DNA from: Gavia stellata
Taxonomy: Eukaryota > Chordata > Aves > Gaviiformes > Gaviidae
Assembly: GCF_030936135.1 (NCBI RefSeq)
Contig: NC_082618.1
Span: 7,723,034-7,787,033, forward strand
Reading direction: 5' to 3'
Length of the DNA stretch: 64,000 nucleotides
The notes under the pieces are model-generated. The model ran no database searches, was not told the origin of the DNA, and saw only the letters and a list, made by a program, of their open reading frames with translations. Positions 55,101 to 64,000 of this stretch are shown piece after piece (the stretch's first letter is position 1; each line of letters opens with the position of its first letter). Position numbers and translations under genes: made by a program.

Positions 55101-57222
55101 CCCTGAGACGCAATCTCGTCCGACATGCTCCCCGCGCAGGGACCGGCAGTGCAAGTTTCCTGGTTGCCTGCCCTCCCCGCTCTGCTCCCCGCCGCGGTGC
55201 CGGCAGTATGGCCGCGGTCGCCCACCACTTTGGCACAGGAGCTGGCACCCGTCACCTCCTTGGGCACACCATGTTGGGGCACCCCACGCCCCAGTTGTGC
55301 CCAGCTGGGCAGGGACGATGCCGTGCCAGGGAGCGGGTGCTGCCGGCAGCGATGCCAAGCGGCCAGCCCGGCTCCCACACAGGGCAAAGGGGGCTGACCT
55401 GTGCGATGGCTCCTCGCCTCCTTGCCGGACACAAGTTTTCTGCAGAACAAGGAAATTCAGGGGTTTTCCAAACCCCTCTGCACTGCCTGACCTTACGGAC
55501 AACGCTGGGATGCGTCAGGAGGAAAACAATTCCGGATTTAGCCGAGTCACAGCCAGGATGTGCCGCCAGGCTGTCTCCAAAGTTGGACTTCGTGTCCTCC
55601 TGCCGCGGGAACCCTGTGTCCAGCAGCAAAGGATCCAGCCTGGCTTCAAAGCGTTACCCCAGCGCGGTGGCGGAGGCCAGGAGGGTGCACAGAGTGCGTG
55701 CGTGGGGTGCAAGGCAGCTGCCTCGCCCCGAAGCCGGGCAATAAAACAGCCCGAGAGTCCTTACAAAACAGAGGTGGCGGGACGGCGATCGCTGCCAGGC
55801 TCTGCTGGGTGGGAGCGAAAGCAGGAGACGATTTCGTGACCAGCCCCGTTGCCATCGAGCACGCGCCTCCCCCACCGCCTGTTTCTGGCCCCAAATTTGC
55901 AGCCTGACCCCGCGCATGGCCCAGCCCATGGCAAAGGTAAAGGGCTGAGCTGCGGCTCGTCAGCGGGCAAAGTTCAGAGCTGGTGCAGGCGCTGTGGGAA
56001 CACTCAGCTCCTGACAGGGGACGGGGCGGTGGGAGCTGCCGGGTGGGGGTCCCCCAGTGCCGGGGTGCCAGGGCCAGCCCGGGGTGCGGGAACACCGGCT
56101 GCCGCATGCCCTCGCACACCCGCCACGGGCCCACACTTTTCTATAATTGCGCTAAGTTTAGCTCCAGCGCTCGTTGACCAGACGATTTGCATCTCACAGG
56201 CCGGCTGGAAACCACACTATTTCTGGATGCGCGTCCCAGCCCTCACCCGCCGCTCTATATATTCCTCCCCGGGCAAATTAACGTGCAGGCAGGCGCCACG
56301 GCGGCCGCAGGCCCCGAGAGCCCCCACCACCCCCAGCACAGCAGCTTGCTGCAAGGCCAGCCACCCCCCTTGTGTCACCCTGAAAAGGGACCCAGGTGCC
56401 AGCGCTGCCGGCCCCGTTGGCGATGTGCTTAACGGTGAGCCGGACTAGTGGCTTTGGATGCAATTCCCCAGCAATGCGGGAAAGGCCTGGGCCAGTGGTT
56501 TCTCCCTGGAAGCAGGGCCGGCCCTGAGGAGCCCTCCTGCGGGTGCTGGGGCACCCAGGGGTGGGGGACCCAAAATGGGGCACCCAACATAGGGCACCCT
56601 GCAGGGATGGTCTGGCTGAACCCCTGCGGAGGGTGCACACCCACCCTGTGGGCACAGCCGTCCCCAGAGCACCCACAACTGCCCCCAGTGGGGTGCACAC
56701 ACCTCCCGCACCCTACGGCGTGCGTGGTAAACACACAGGTGCTGCAATGCAACGGGGGGGGGGGACGACACACGCACAAACACACCCCGCAGCGCACCTG
56801 GGAGCATGCACAAGGTGACACAATGGGGGCCGCTACACACATGCACGCACACGCATGCACACAGGCACATGCATGCACACAGGCACTGCAAGACACCGGG
56901 GGATGCACAAGCACAGGCGCTGCAAGAGAAGAGCGGGCCATGCGCATACACACACCCCGCAGCAGCACCGGGGGGGGCACGCACGCGCGCACGCACACAC
57001 AGACACCCCCCACCCCCCCTCCCCGCCCCGATCCTGCAACGCCGCGGGGGCACGGGCACACGCACGGCCACGGGCACACGCACAGCCCGGCCCGGCCCGG
57101 CCCGGCCCGGCGCGGGGGGGCGATGCAAACGCAGCCCGCCCCGCCCCGCGCCGGGCGGTGCGTGCTCCGGTCCCGGTCCCGGTCCCGGTCCCGGTCCCGG
57201 TGGGCGCGCGGCGGGTACTCAC
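52128..57222 (-). other. MYO18A: MYO18A intron 1
   Basis: 5.1 kb from the non-coding first exon to the PDZ exon. No exon was recognised. A short AT-richer part lies near 52700-52790 and CA/TG-rich alternating sequence near 56830-57000. Confidence 0.6.
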
Positions 57223-57500
57223 CCAGCGGCGGCGGCGGAGCGGGGCCCGGTGCTGGCGGCGGCGGTGGTGCCGGGCCCCGGCGGCGGGGCGGGGCGGGGC
57301 GGGGCGGGGCGGGGCGGCTCCGCACCGGGGCGGGCACTGCCGGCTCTGCGCGCGCCGCCCGCCGCGCCGGGCGCGGCTCCGCTCGGCACAGGATGGCACG
57401 GCACGGAACGGGATGAAACGGCGTATAAACGGCCCGGTACGGAACGGTACGGCACGGTACGGAACGGTACGGCGGCGTCCGGCCCACCCGGGAACACTCA
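57000..57500 (-). promoter_or_regulatory. MYO18A: MYO18A CpG-island promoter and non-coding first exon
   Basis: A dense CpG island with six consecutive GGGGC units (57286-57315, overlapping Sp1 GC boxes), five GGTCCC units (57169-57198), CCCGG repeats near 57087-57111 and a donor CTGG|GTGAGT ending a leader exon at base 57223. The leader probably starts near 57.3-57.4 kb; the start site cannot be fixed. Confidence 0.7.
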
Positions 57501-57615
57501 GGCGCTGCGGTGATGCTCCGCACCGCGCGCACGGACCCGCCCGCTGCCACAGCACACACTCGGGGTGTGTCCGCAGCACACCCCGAATATACACACTGCG
57601 GGTGCGCACGCCCCC

Positions 57616-58160
57616 GGTGCACGGGCTGTGGCACACCCCCGGTGCACGCACGGGACCGGTGCACGGGCTGTGGCACACCCCCGGTGCACACACGGGACCG
57701 GTGCACGGGCTGTGGCACACCCCCGGTGCACACATGGGACCGGTGCACGGGCTGTGGCACACCCCCGGTGCACGCACGGGACCGGTGCACGGGCTGTGGT
57801 ACACCCCCGGTGCACACATGGGACCGGTGCACGGGCTGTGGCACACCCCCGGTGCACGCACGGGACCGGTGCACGGGCTGTGGCACACCCCCGGTGCACA
57901 CACGGGACCGGTGCACGGGCTGTGGCACACCCCCGGTGCACGCACGGGACCGGTGCACGGGCTGTGGCACACCCCCGGTGCACGCACGGGACCGGTGCAC
58001 GGGCTGTGGCACACCCCCGGTGCACGCACGGGACCGGTGCACGGGCTGTGGCACACCCCCGGTGCACGCACGGGACCGGTGCACGGGCTGTGGCACACCC
58101 CCGGTGCACGCACGGGACCGGTGCACGGGCTGTGGCACACCCCCGGTGCACGCACGGGCG
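57616..58160. repeat. 42-bp satellite, 13 copies, upstream of MYO18A promoter
   Basis: Thirteen almost perfect head-to-tail copies of a 42-bp unit containing GGTGCACGGGCTGTGGCAC, ACCCCCGGTGCACGCACGGG and ACC. Most variants swap CACGCACGGG for CACACATGGG or CACACACGGG. Forty-two is 14 codons, so several frames stay open and give spurious ORFs of up to 739 codons. Confidence 0.97.
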
Positions 58161-60496
58161 GGTGCACCCTGCAACACCCGTACCTGCTCATAAACTGGGG
58201 CGTGCACACGCATCCCCTCCCCGCAGCACACACTGGAACAGATGCACACCCACTTCTGCACAGCTGGTGTACACACACGCAGTGTGTGCTCACACCCCGG
58301 TAAGCACACAGCAACACACAGCCCCTCTGGCACACCCCTGCAACACGCAGAGTCCTCACCCTGCAACACAACACACAGGCTGGAAAATGCACTCGCATGT
58401 CGCACGCTCATGCTAGTGCACATGCAGCCCTGTGCATCGCACCAGTGCACACACACGCTCCTGGGGTTCCCCTTTTCGGAAGGATCTAAGCAGGAGCAGT
58501 GCCTGATCCGGCACAGGGAGGGCTTCAGGCTGCCGGAGCAGGGCGGCTGGTCCCCGCCGGCGGCTGCACGGGCCGAGCCTCGGGAATACAAAGCAGGGCG
58601 TGCGGGAGCCGCCTGCAGAGCCGTTTTGTGGCCGGTGCTTCTCCCCACACCGCCTGTCCCCAGGGAGGGCTGTAAGCCTGCAGGAACCAGACTGTTCAGG
58701 ACGGTGCCTGGCTGCCTTGGCCAGGAGACAGCACTTGATTAATAATGAACGTCTCTCAGTGAGCCCAGCAGCGAGAGCCACCAAGCCTTTGTAACACCCC
58801 TTCCACTCGTGTCCAGCTTTGGGACGTTGCATCAGGGTCGGTCAGATACAACCAAAATCCTGCGGGCCCCCCCGGCCACGCACAGCGTGAAGGCTGCTGG
58901 CGGCTGCTCTAGGACACATGATTTCAGGACAAGCCCCACAGTTGCTGTGCTGGTGTATCCTCCTTTGCCGTCGGACATGGGAGCAGCTGGGCCACCTCCG
59001 GGCCCTTTGCGGGAGATGGGTGGCCCAGCAGCCTGGGGAAGCTGGAGCAGGGGAACAGGGACCCCAGAGACAAGCATCCACGAGCTCTTTCCAAAAGGAC
59101 TTTTCATGGAGTGCTTCATCTCTGCTGGAAATCTCAGGATAGACAGAGGTCACCTACAGGGACAGGGGTCTGCCCCCAGCACCATCCTTGCCACCTCCCA
59201 TGGCTCCTGCCCTGCCCCGGGTCACCCCAGAGCACTCACCCCAAAACCCTGCCACCGTCCATCGGAGGCTGAGCAGGGCTGAGCCGTGTGGCCCTGGCTG
59301 TCACGCGACTGAGCTGTGAGCGTGGCAGGACGAGGGGGACTTGGGTCTCCCCTCGAGTCGCAGCCTCACCACCCTGCCTTGCCGCATGGCATTGCCAGGC
59401 TGTGCGCTAGCTGGAGGCTGAGCCTTGCCATGCATGGGGGAAAGGCCCCCCCGTCCAGCCCTCAGCACAGCGCAGCTCTGCAGCAGCGAGCATCACCCCC
59501 ACGAGCACTGGGAATCGCACCGGGTTCACCCCACCTCTCAGGACATGCTTGTCACAAGCCCCTGTTCCCTTGCAGTAGTAAGGCCAGGTGTGATTTCCAG
59601 CCCACATGTGCCCAGGACATGGCCCTGCTGCAGCAGCAGAGCAGCACGTGTGTGCGGGAGCACGCCAAGAGCAAGCTTGCAGCTGTGCGAGGGGCCTTGC
59701 GCTGCGCCCTGGGCCAAGGGACCCGGCGGTGGAGGAGATGCAGCCCTTGCAGTGGCAGAGGACGGCAGCAGCGAGCACAGCCGTCTGCTTTTGTCACACT
59801 TTCCTTTGTCCCAGGCACGTGGCACCCAGCGCGGGGAGCTGCAGCCATCCAGACAGCAGTGATGGGGATGGGTGAGCCAGAGGGGAAGTAGAGCCCCGGC
59901 TCAGCTGCCAGGAGGGTTTTCCGGCTGCGGTGGCAAAGGGACACATTGTGTGACTGTACCTCTGCCCTGCCTCCCCAGCACAGGCGGGTGAACAGGGAGT
60001 TACAGCCCGCGGCAGCTCCTCCTTCCTTATCGCGCCAGGCAGGCGGCAGCAGGGCCGGTGCCGGTTGGAACCGCCGAGCCGTGGGACAGCACGGGGTCCC
60101 CAGTGTCTCACACAGCCCTGCCACCAGCAGCCACCCAGCTGGGTCAGCCTCCTGCCACCTCCCCAGGGCTAAACACCTCCGTGCTTCCCAGCAAGACGGC
60201 CAGGTGCCCATGCCCGCAAGATCCCGTCTGACCTCGCCAGCCCCTCTCCCAGGGCTGGGCTGCCCTGAGCAGCTCTCCCCCGCCATGGAGCTGCAGAGGG
60301 GTTTCACAGCCACCAGCAAACCCCATGCCTAAGGAAAGTCTCTGTGCTGCCCAAGGCTTTCTAGGGAGAAGCGGGACAGAGTTCCGGTGCCCGCGGCTTT
60401 TCGCGGTGCCCCTGGCAGGCACAGACGGCTGGCCGGAGCGGTGAGGGCCCTGAGCCGAGCTGGGAGGGGAAGCATGTTTGCAGCGCCGCGGGGTTT

Positions 60497-60506
60497 CCTA
60501 AATAGG
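60497..60506. promoter_or_regulatory. CArG box (SRF site) CCTAAATAGG
   Basis: Exact match to CC(A/T)6GG, followed 12 bp later by a T-rich TATAG stretch. It lies about 3.1 kb upstream of the MYO18A CpG promoter. Use by MYO18A is inferred. Confidence 0.4.
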
Positions 60507-61549
60507 TCACTGTTTTTTTATAGTCACTGGGATCTAGAAAAACCAGTTGTTCCAGACAACCCGTGGACCCGCCAGCATCGTCACAGCGGTGGCTCCCCAG
60601 GCACTTGCCGCCGTTCCTCCAGGTGCTTGTGCGGGGGGACCAGCTCCACCAGCAGTGCTTGGTGTGAGCTGGGAGAGGGGTTGGGGAGCCTGCAGCACCC
60701 CAAGCCATACCCAGGGTCCTGCTCTCTGCCGAGGGTGACCTGTCCCCGGCCATGTCCGACACGGGTTGTGCAGAGCAGCCTTTCCCCCCACCCTGCTCCT
60801 GGCCTGGAGTAGCTGCCAGCTCCGGGCTTTGGCCTGGGCATATTTGCAGCCAGAGCCAGCGTTTTCCCTTCGCAAGGGGAGCCGGGTGTCCGTGTGGGGT
60901 GCAGAGGGGTGTGCGGCGCCGTACACCCCCTGCACACGCCATACACCCGCATGCGCTGGCTGCGGCATGGCCTGCTCGGGGTGAGCTCTCCCTCTAGTGG
61001 CACCAGGCTCCTGGCGAAGCCTCCTCACCGTCTGGATGGCCGAAGCCATGGCCAGGGCATGCCCGAGGGTCTGGAGTGAGCCGGGGGACGAGCTCCAGCC
61101 TGGCCTCCCCCTCGCAGCCAGGGGCGCACATGGCGGGGTGCACGGGGAGGGTGCCCGTGTGCTTTGCAGGAGTGTTCCCACCACCAGCCCATGTTTTGGC
61201 AGCCCCGCAGAGGGCAGGTGGCCCTGCTCCTCCCTTTCTCTGACCCCGTTTGCTGGGACATGGCAGTATGGTCAGCCAGCGTGCCCCAGGAGCCGGTGTC
61301 CGGCCTCAGGGGTGCGGCCCCCCAGCTCTGCTTCCCAGTCATCCGCCCTGCTTCGCCAACCCCATCCCCGTTCCTCTGCGGCACCCAGGCCCCGGTGCAG
61401 CGTGTGGCAGCAGCCGGCGAAGGGAAAGACCCCCCCTGAGCCGCAGCTTCCCCCTGCCACGGCAGAGCCCTGTGCACAGGAGGGGTCCCCCAGGACCCCG
61501 CTGGGCCCCCTTGGGCTGGGCTCGTGGGTGCCATCCCTGCAGCACGGCC

Positions 61550-62000
61550 CCGACAGCGTCCTCCAGGCCGGGCGCCAGGCCGTGCTGCGGGCAGCGCTGA
61601 CGGGGCGCTTTGTTTTGTGCCGGCCGGCCGGCTGGGAGACAAAAGGGGCAGTCAGACGCGGGCGGTGCATTGTGCCGGCAGCCATGCGCTGAGGCAGCAG
61701 CCCGCGCTGCTGCGCTCGCCTCGTGACCCCGAAGGGCCCGGGCCTGCGCCCGCCATGGCACCCCGGGGCCTGCAGCGCCCACCCTGCCGGGGCCCTGAGG
61801 GAGCCCTGCGGCGGGGAAGGGGGAGCGGGACCTGGTTGCCATGGTTACCTCGAGGCCTCAGGCCTCGGGGTGCCTCGTTGCCGTGGTTACCGCAGGCCTG
61901 AGGCCTCCCAGGCCCATGGCGGCTCCCCCCCTCCCCGGGCGCAGGGCCAGGGCGGTGGCAGCGCTGTGTGGAGCCGGGGGGTGAGCACGGGGGCTCGGTG
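61550..62000. promoter_or_regulatory. CpG island with paired RFX X-box-like motifs
   Basis: GTTGCCATGGTTACC at 61835-61849 and GTTGCCGTGGTTACC at 61877-61891 resemble the RFX X-box (GTNRCC-N-RGYAAC). Each adjoins an AGGCCTCAGGCCT-type palindromic block. An ATG in good context at 61916 (CCCATGGCG) opens 21 codons to GTGAGC at 61981. This may be an unrecognised promoter; no downstream exon was identified. Confidence 0.35.
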
Positions 62001-62345
62001 CGGCCGGGGGGCCACGGCTGCCGGGCCGGTGAACGGGAGGCCCCACACCAGCTCCCACAGAGCGGGGAGGAGCAGCCCCGCAGCCCCCCTCGCCCGCCAC
62101 GAGGCCATGGTGGGAGGAGGGTGTCCACACCAACATGGAGGCAGGGACCTGCCGTGGGCAGCGGAGCAAGGTGACGGCGGTGTCCGGCAAGCGCCCAGCC
62201 AAGCCCTCCACCCACAGGGTCTCACCAAGAGGGTCCCGTGCCATCCCTGCCGTGCCAGCCGGCGCCAGGGCCGGGCCAGCCCCCGCGCTTGCCCCATGAC
62301 GGCGTGGTGCATCGCCTCTGGAAAATGCCAGAGCGGTCAAACCGT

Positions 62346-62577
62346 TGAGTCATTTGTGCCCAAGATTATCTGTGCAAACAGCCGCCACGATTATTTTTCT
62401 TTTTTTATTATCAATTTTTTTTTTTTTTTTTCCCTTTTTCCCTAAGAATGTGGCTCAGACCATGGGGATGAGCAGCTGAAATCTCCGGGGATCAGCGGGA
62501 CAATGCCAGAGCACGCATTGTGCTGACAGCTCTACAAACGCTGGCACCAGCTCCCGGCCAGCAGCACCCTATAAAAG
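62346..62577 (+). promoter_or_regulatory. CRYBA1: CRYBA1 lens promoter (TATA, Maf-type sites)
   Basis: TATAAAAG at 62570-62577 places transcription start near 62600, only a few bases before the first ATG at 62606. TGCTGAC at 62521-62527 is a Maf half-site and TGAGTCA at 62346-62352 an AP-1/MARE core. Maf factors are known lens crystallin regulators. A T(17) tract lies at about 62417-62433. Confidence 0.65.
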
Positions 62578-62605
62578 CTGAGCCGCTGAAGTAGGCAAAC
62601 ATTAC

Positions 62606-62637
62606 ATGGGTGAAGCAGCAGTAACCGCCTGAGCTAG
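62606..62637 (+). CDS. CRYBA1: CRYBA1 exon 1 (beta-A3 leader, frame-broken)
   Basis: From the ATG the codons read M-G-E-A-A-V-T-A-stop. Removing one A of the AA pair at 62623-62624 would restore M-G-E-A-A-V-P-P-E-L in frame with exon 2, the expected avian beta-A3 leader. The break is a single base, real or an assembly error. Confidence 0.8.
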
Positions 62638-63485
62638 GTGAGTCCTGAGACCGATTCATACCTCCCCCACCTCGCCCCGGTTCGTGCTTGCTGCCGCCGG
62701 CCGGCCAGGCAGACACCCTTCCTCCTGCCCAGTGGCAAATGACACCCAGAGGACCATCGCCGTTCCCCGCGGCAAAAGACAGGCTCACACGTCCCCGCTG
62801 GCAGCCAGGGTGGCTGAGAGCCCCTCTACCCTGGGGCACCCCACTCCTGGCACCCACCTGGCCCCGGCCCCCGGCACGGCACACCGGTTGGCATCTTCCA
62901 CCATTAGCTGGGGCTATCCATGGGAGCCCACCGTGACTCCCAAGGGAGGCACAGCCGGGGTGCTGGGGCAGGTAGAGGGGAGCAGGCCGGTCTGCTGGAT
63001 GCTGCCGGGTACCGGGCAGCCCATGTCTCCCACTGCAGCTCCCCACTCCAGCTCAGGGGTGTTTTTCCTAGCGATGGCCTGGCCTCAGGGAAGTATAACG
63101 GGGAGCCGGGCACTGTGTCCCAGCGGGCACGCAGGCTCCATGCCACGGCTGGGAGGAGGGAAGGGGCACCGCGGCGGTGAGAAGGGAGCACCCTGCTTTG
63201 GACGTGTCCCGGAGCCCCTCCGCCGTGCCCTCCACCCCATCCTGTGGCTAGCAAGAGGGTTTTGCTGTGCCTGGCATGGCTTGTCCTCAGCAGCAGGGCA
63301 GCTGCCTTCCAACAGGCACCATGGGCGGCGGGCACAGAGTCGTCCCCCAGCCCCAAGAGCAGGCAGCAGGGATGCACAGGGGCATGCTGCAGTGCAAACA
63401 GCTTTTCCTTCCTTCTCCAGACACCGTTCCAGCAGCAAAGATGGCTCAGACAAACCCTCTGCCTGTCCCCATGGGCCCGTGGAAG
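62606..63485 (+). CDS. CRYBA1: CRYBA1, beta-A3/A1 crystallin, 5' part (partial gene)
   Basis: Exon 1 ends at 62637 (CTAG|GTGAGT) and exon 2 is 63421-63485 (acceptor CTCCAG, donor AAG|GTATGT); the gene continues past the window. From ATG 63441 the reading is MAQTNPLPVPMGPWK, the start of the beta-A1 chain, with a phase-0 exit before the first Greek-key motif. One mRNA normally makes beta-A3 from the exon-1 ATG and beta-A1 by leaky scanning to the exon-2 ATG. Here the exon-1 ATG (62606) runs MGEAAVTA and stops at TGA 62630-62632. The frame that continues into exon 2 reads PPEL-DTVPAAK-MAQTN but is out of register by one base. Crystallins are structural lens proteins. Confidence 0.93.
63421..63485 (+). 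CDS. CRYBA1: CRYBA1 exon 2 (beta-A1 start)
   Basis: Encodes (G)AC-TVPAAK then MAQTNPLPVPMGPWK. ATG 63441-63443 is preceded by AAG (A at -3), a strong initiation context for beta-A1. Confidence 0.95.
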
Positions 63486-64000
63486 GTATGTCCTCGCACC
63501 CCCTGTATCTCGCCTTTCCCGGTGTGCAGGTGGGGGACAGGGAGAGGGGCAAAGCCAGTCTTCCAGGGCCAGGAAAGCTGCACAGCAGGCAGTGAGGTGG
63601 GGGGAGCACAGGAAGCAAGGCACCCCTGTCCTCTGCCCATGGGAACTTGCCTCTTGGCTGCTCAAACACCTTCCGGGTGTTTTTCATAAGCCTCTCTGCA
63701 GCACCCTGGCCCCGCCATGCCCTGCTCTTACCAGTCGTCCTGTGCCAGGCAGTCACAGCAGTCCCCAAAAGCCACACGCTGTTATTTGCCCTCTGTCAGT
63801 GCAGGCAGGCTGGCAGGGCGGGCAGGCACGAGGGCTGCAAAGGGGGCGGTGGGCACGACAGAGCAAGGTGGGGAGCAGCCCTGAGGGGTCTGGCAACAGC
63901 TCCGGAGACACAGTTTGAGCAGGGAGCCGAGAGGGAGAAGAGCACGTGCGCAAGTGGGGCGCACCCCGCCAAAGCCTGGAGCTGTCGTGGGAGAGGAGAG
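63486..64000 (+). other. CRYBA1: CRYBA1 intron 2, cut by window edge
   Basis: No acceptor leading into the expected first Greek-key exon (ITVYDQENFQG-like) was seen before the window ends, so the intron exceeds 515 bp. Confidence 0.7.

Larger units (their letters stand above)
58161..62340. other. MYO18A-CRYBA1 intergenic region
   Basis: No known gene recognised in 4.2 kb. Notable sites are a CArG box at 60497-60506 and a small CpG-rich island at about 61.55-62.0 kb with two X-box-like motifs. The remainder is unique GC-rich DNA with short AT-richer spots (58730-58760, 60490-60550). Confidence 0.6.

Noticed and set aside
56429-58648. Long ORFs of up to 739 codons on both strands
   Set aside because: They are produced by the 42-bp (14-codon) satellite and CpG-island sequence; the repeats read open in several frames and show no domain.
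62395-62450. T-rich tract as the tail of a minus-strand retrocopy
   Set aside because: A reverse-complement poly-A and AATAAA are present, but no adjoining processed gene, target duplication or CR1-like sequence could be recognised.

Overview
This window is vertebrate nuclear DNA, most likely from a bird. It holds multi-exon genes with GT-AG introns and CpG-island promoters. Very high GC and many GC-rich minisatellites are typical of avian microchromosomes. The exon-2 coding segment of the beta-A3/A1 crystallin gene also reads like the avian form. The species cannot be named from this sequence. The gene order SEZ6 - PIPOX - MYO18A - CRYBA1 is the conserved block known from human 17q11.2.

Layout. 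(1) 1-10714, minus strand: 5' half of SEZ6, with the signal-peptide exon, mucin-like exon, CUB1, Sushi1 and the start of CUB2. An 8-kb first intron holds AT-rich islands and minisatellites. The promoter lies at about 10.7-11.1 kb and carries four tandem CCAAT-type repeats. (2) 14340-17214, plus strand: all eight coding exons of PIPOX (392 codons), with minisatellites in intron 1 and downstream. (3) about 18.45-57.4 kb, minus strand: complete MYO18A. I could place forty consecutive coding exons with matching splice phases, giving an alpha protein of 2,055 residues. Beyond these there are two tandem microexons in the motor domain, five phase-0 exons of a gamma-type N-terminus behind a MEF2-bearing internal promoter at 47.17 kb, and two alternative last exons. 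(4) 57.5-62.5 kb: intergenic DNA with a 13-copy 42-bp satellite, a CArG box and a small CpG island with two near-consensus RFX X-boxes. (5) 62.57 kb to the end, plus strand: TATA promoter and first two exons of CRYBA1, continuing past the right edge.

The genes are functionally unrelated: a neuronal membrane protein, a peroxisomal imino-acid oxidase, an unconventional myosin and a lens crystallin. They are linked by conserved position, not by pathway. The points most worth a second look are a one-base frame break in the beta-A3 leader of CRYBA1, a PIPOX C-terminus (AAL) that does not fit the peroxisomal signal, the MEF2-driven internal promoter and exons of MYO18A-gamma, tandem in-frame microexons in the MYO18A motor, and an altered switch-II residue.
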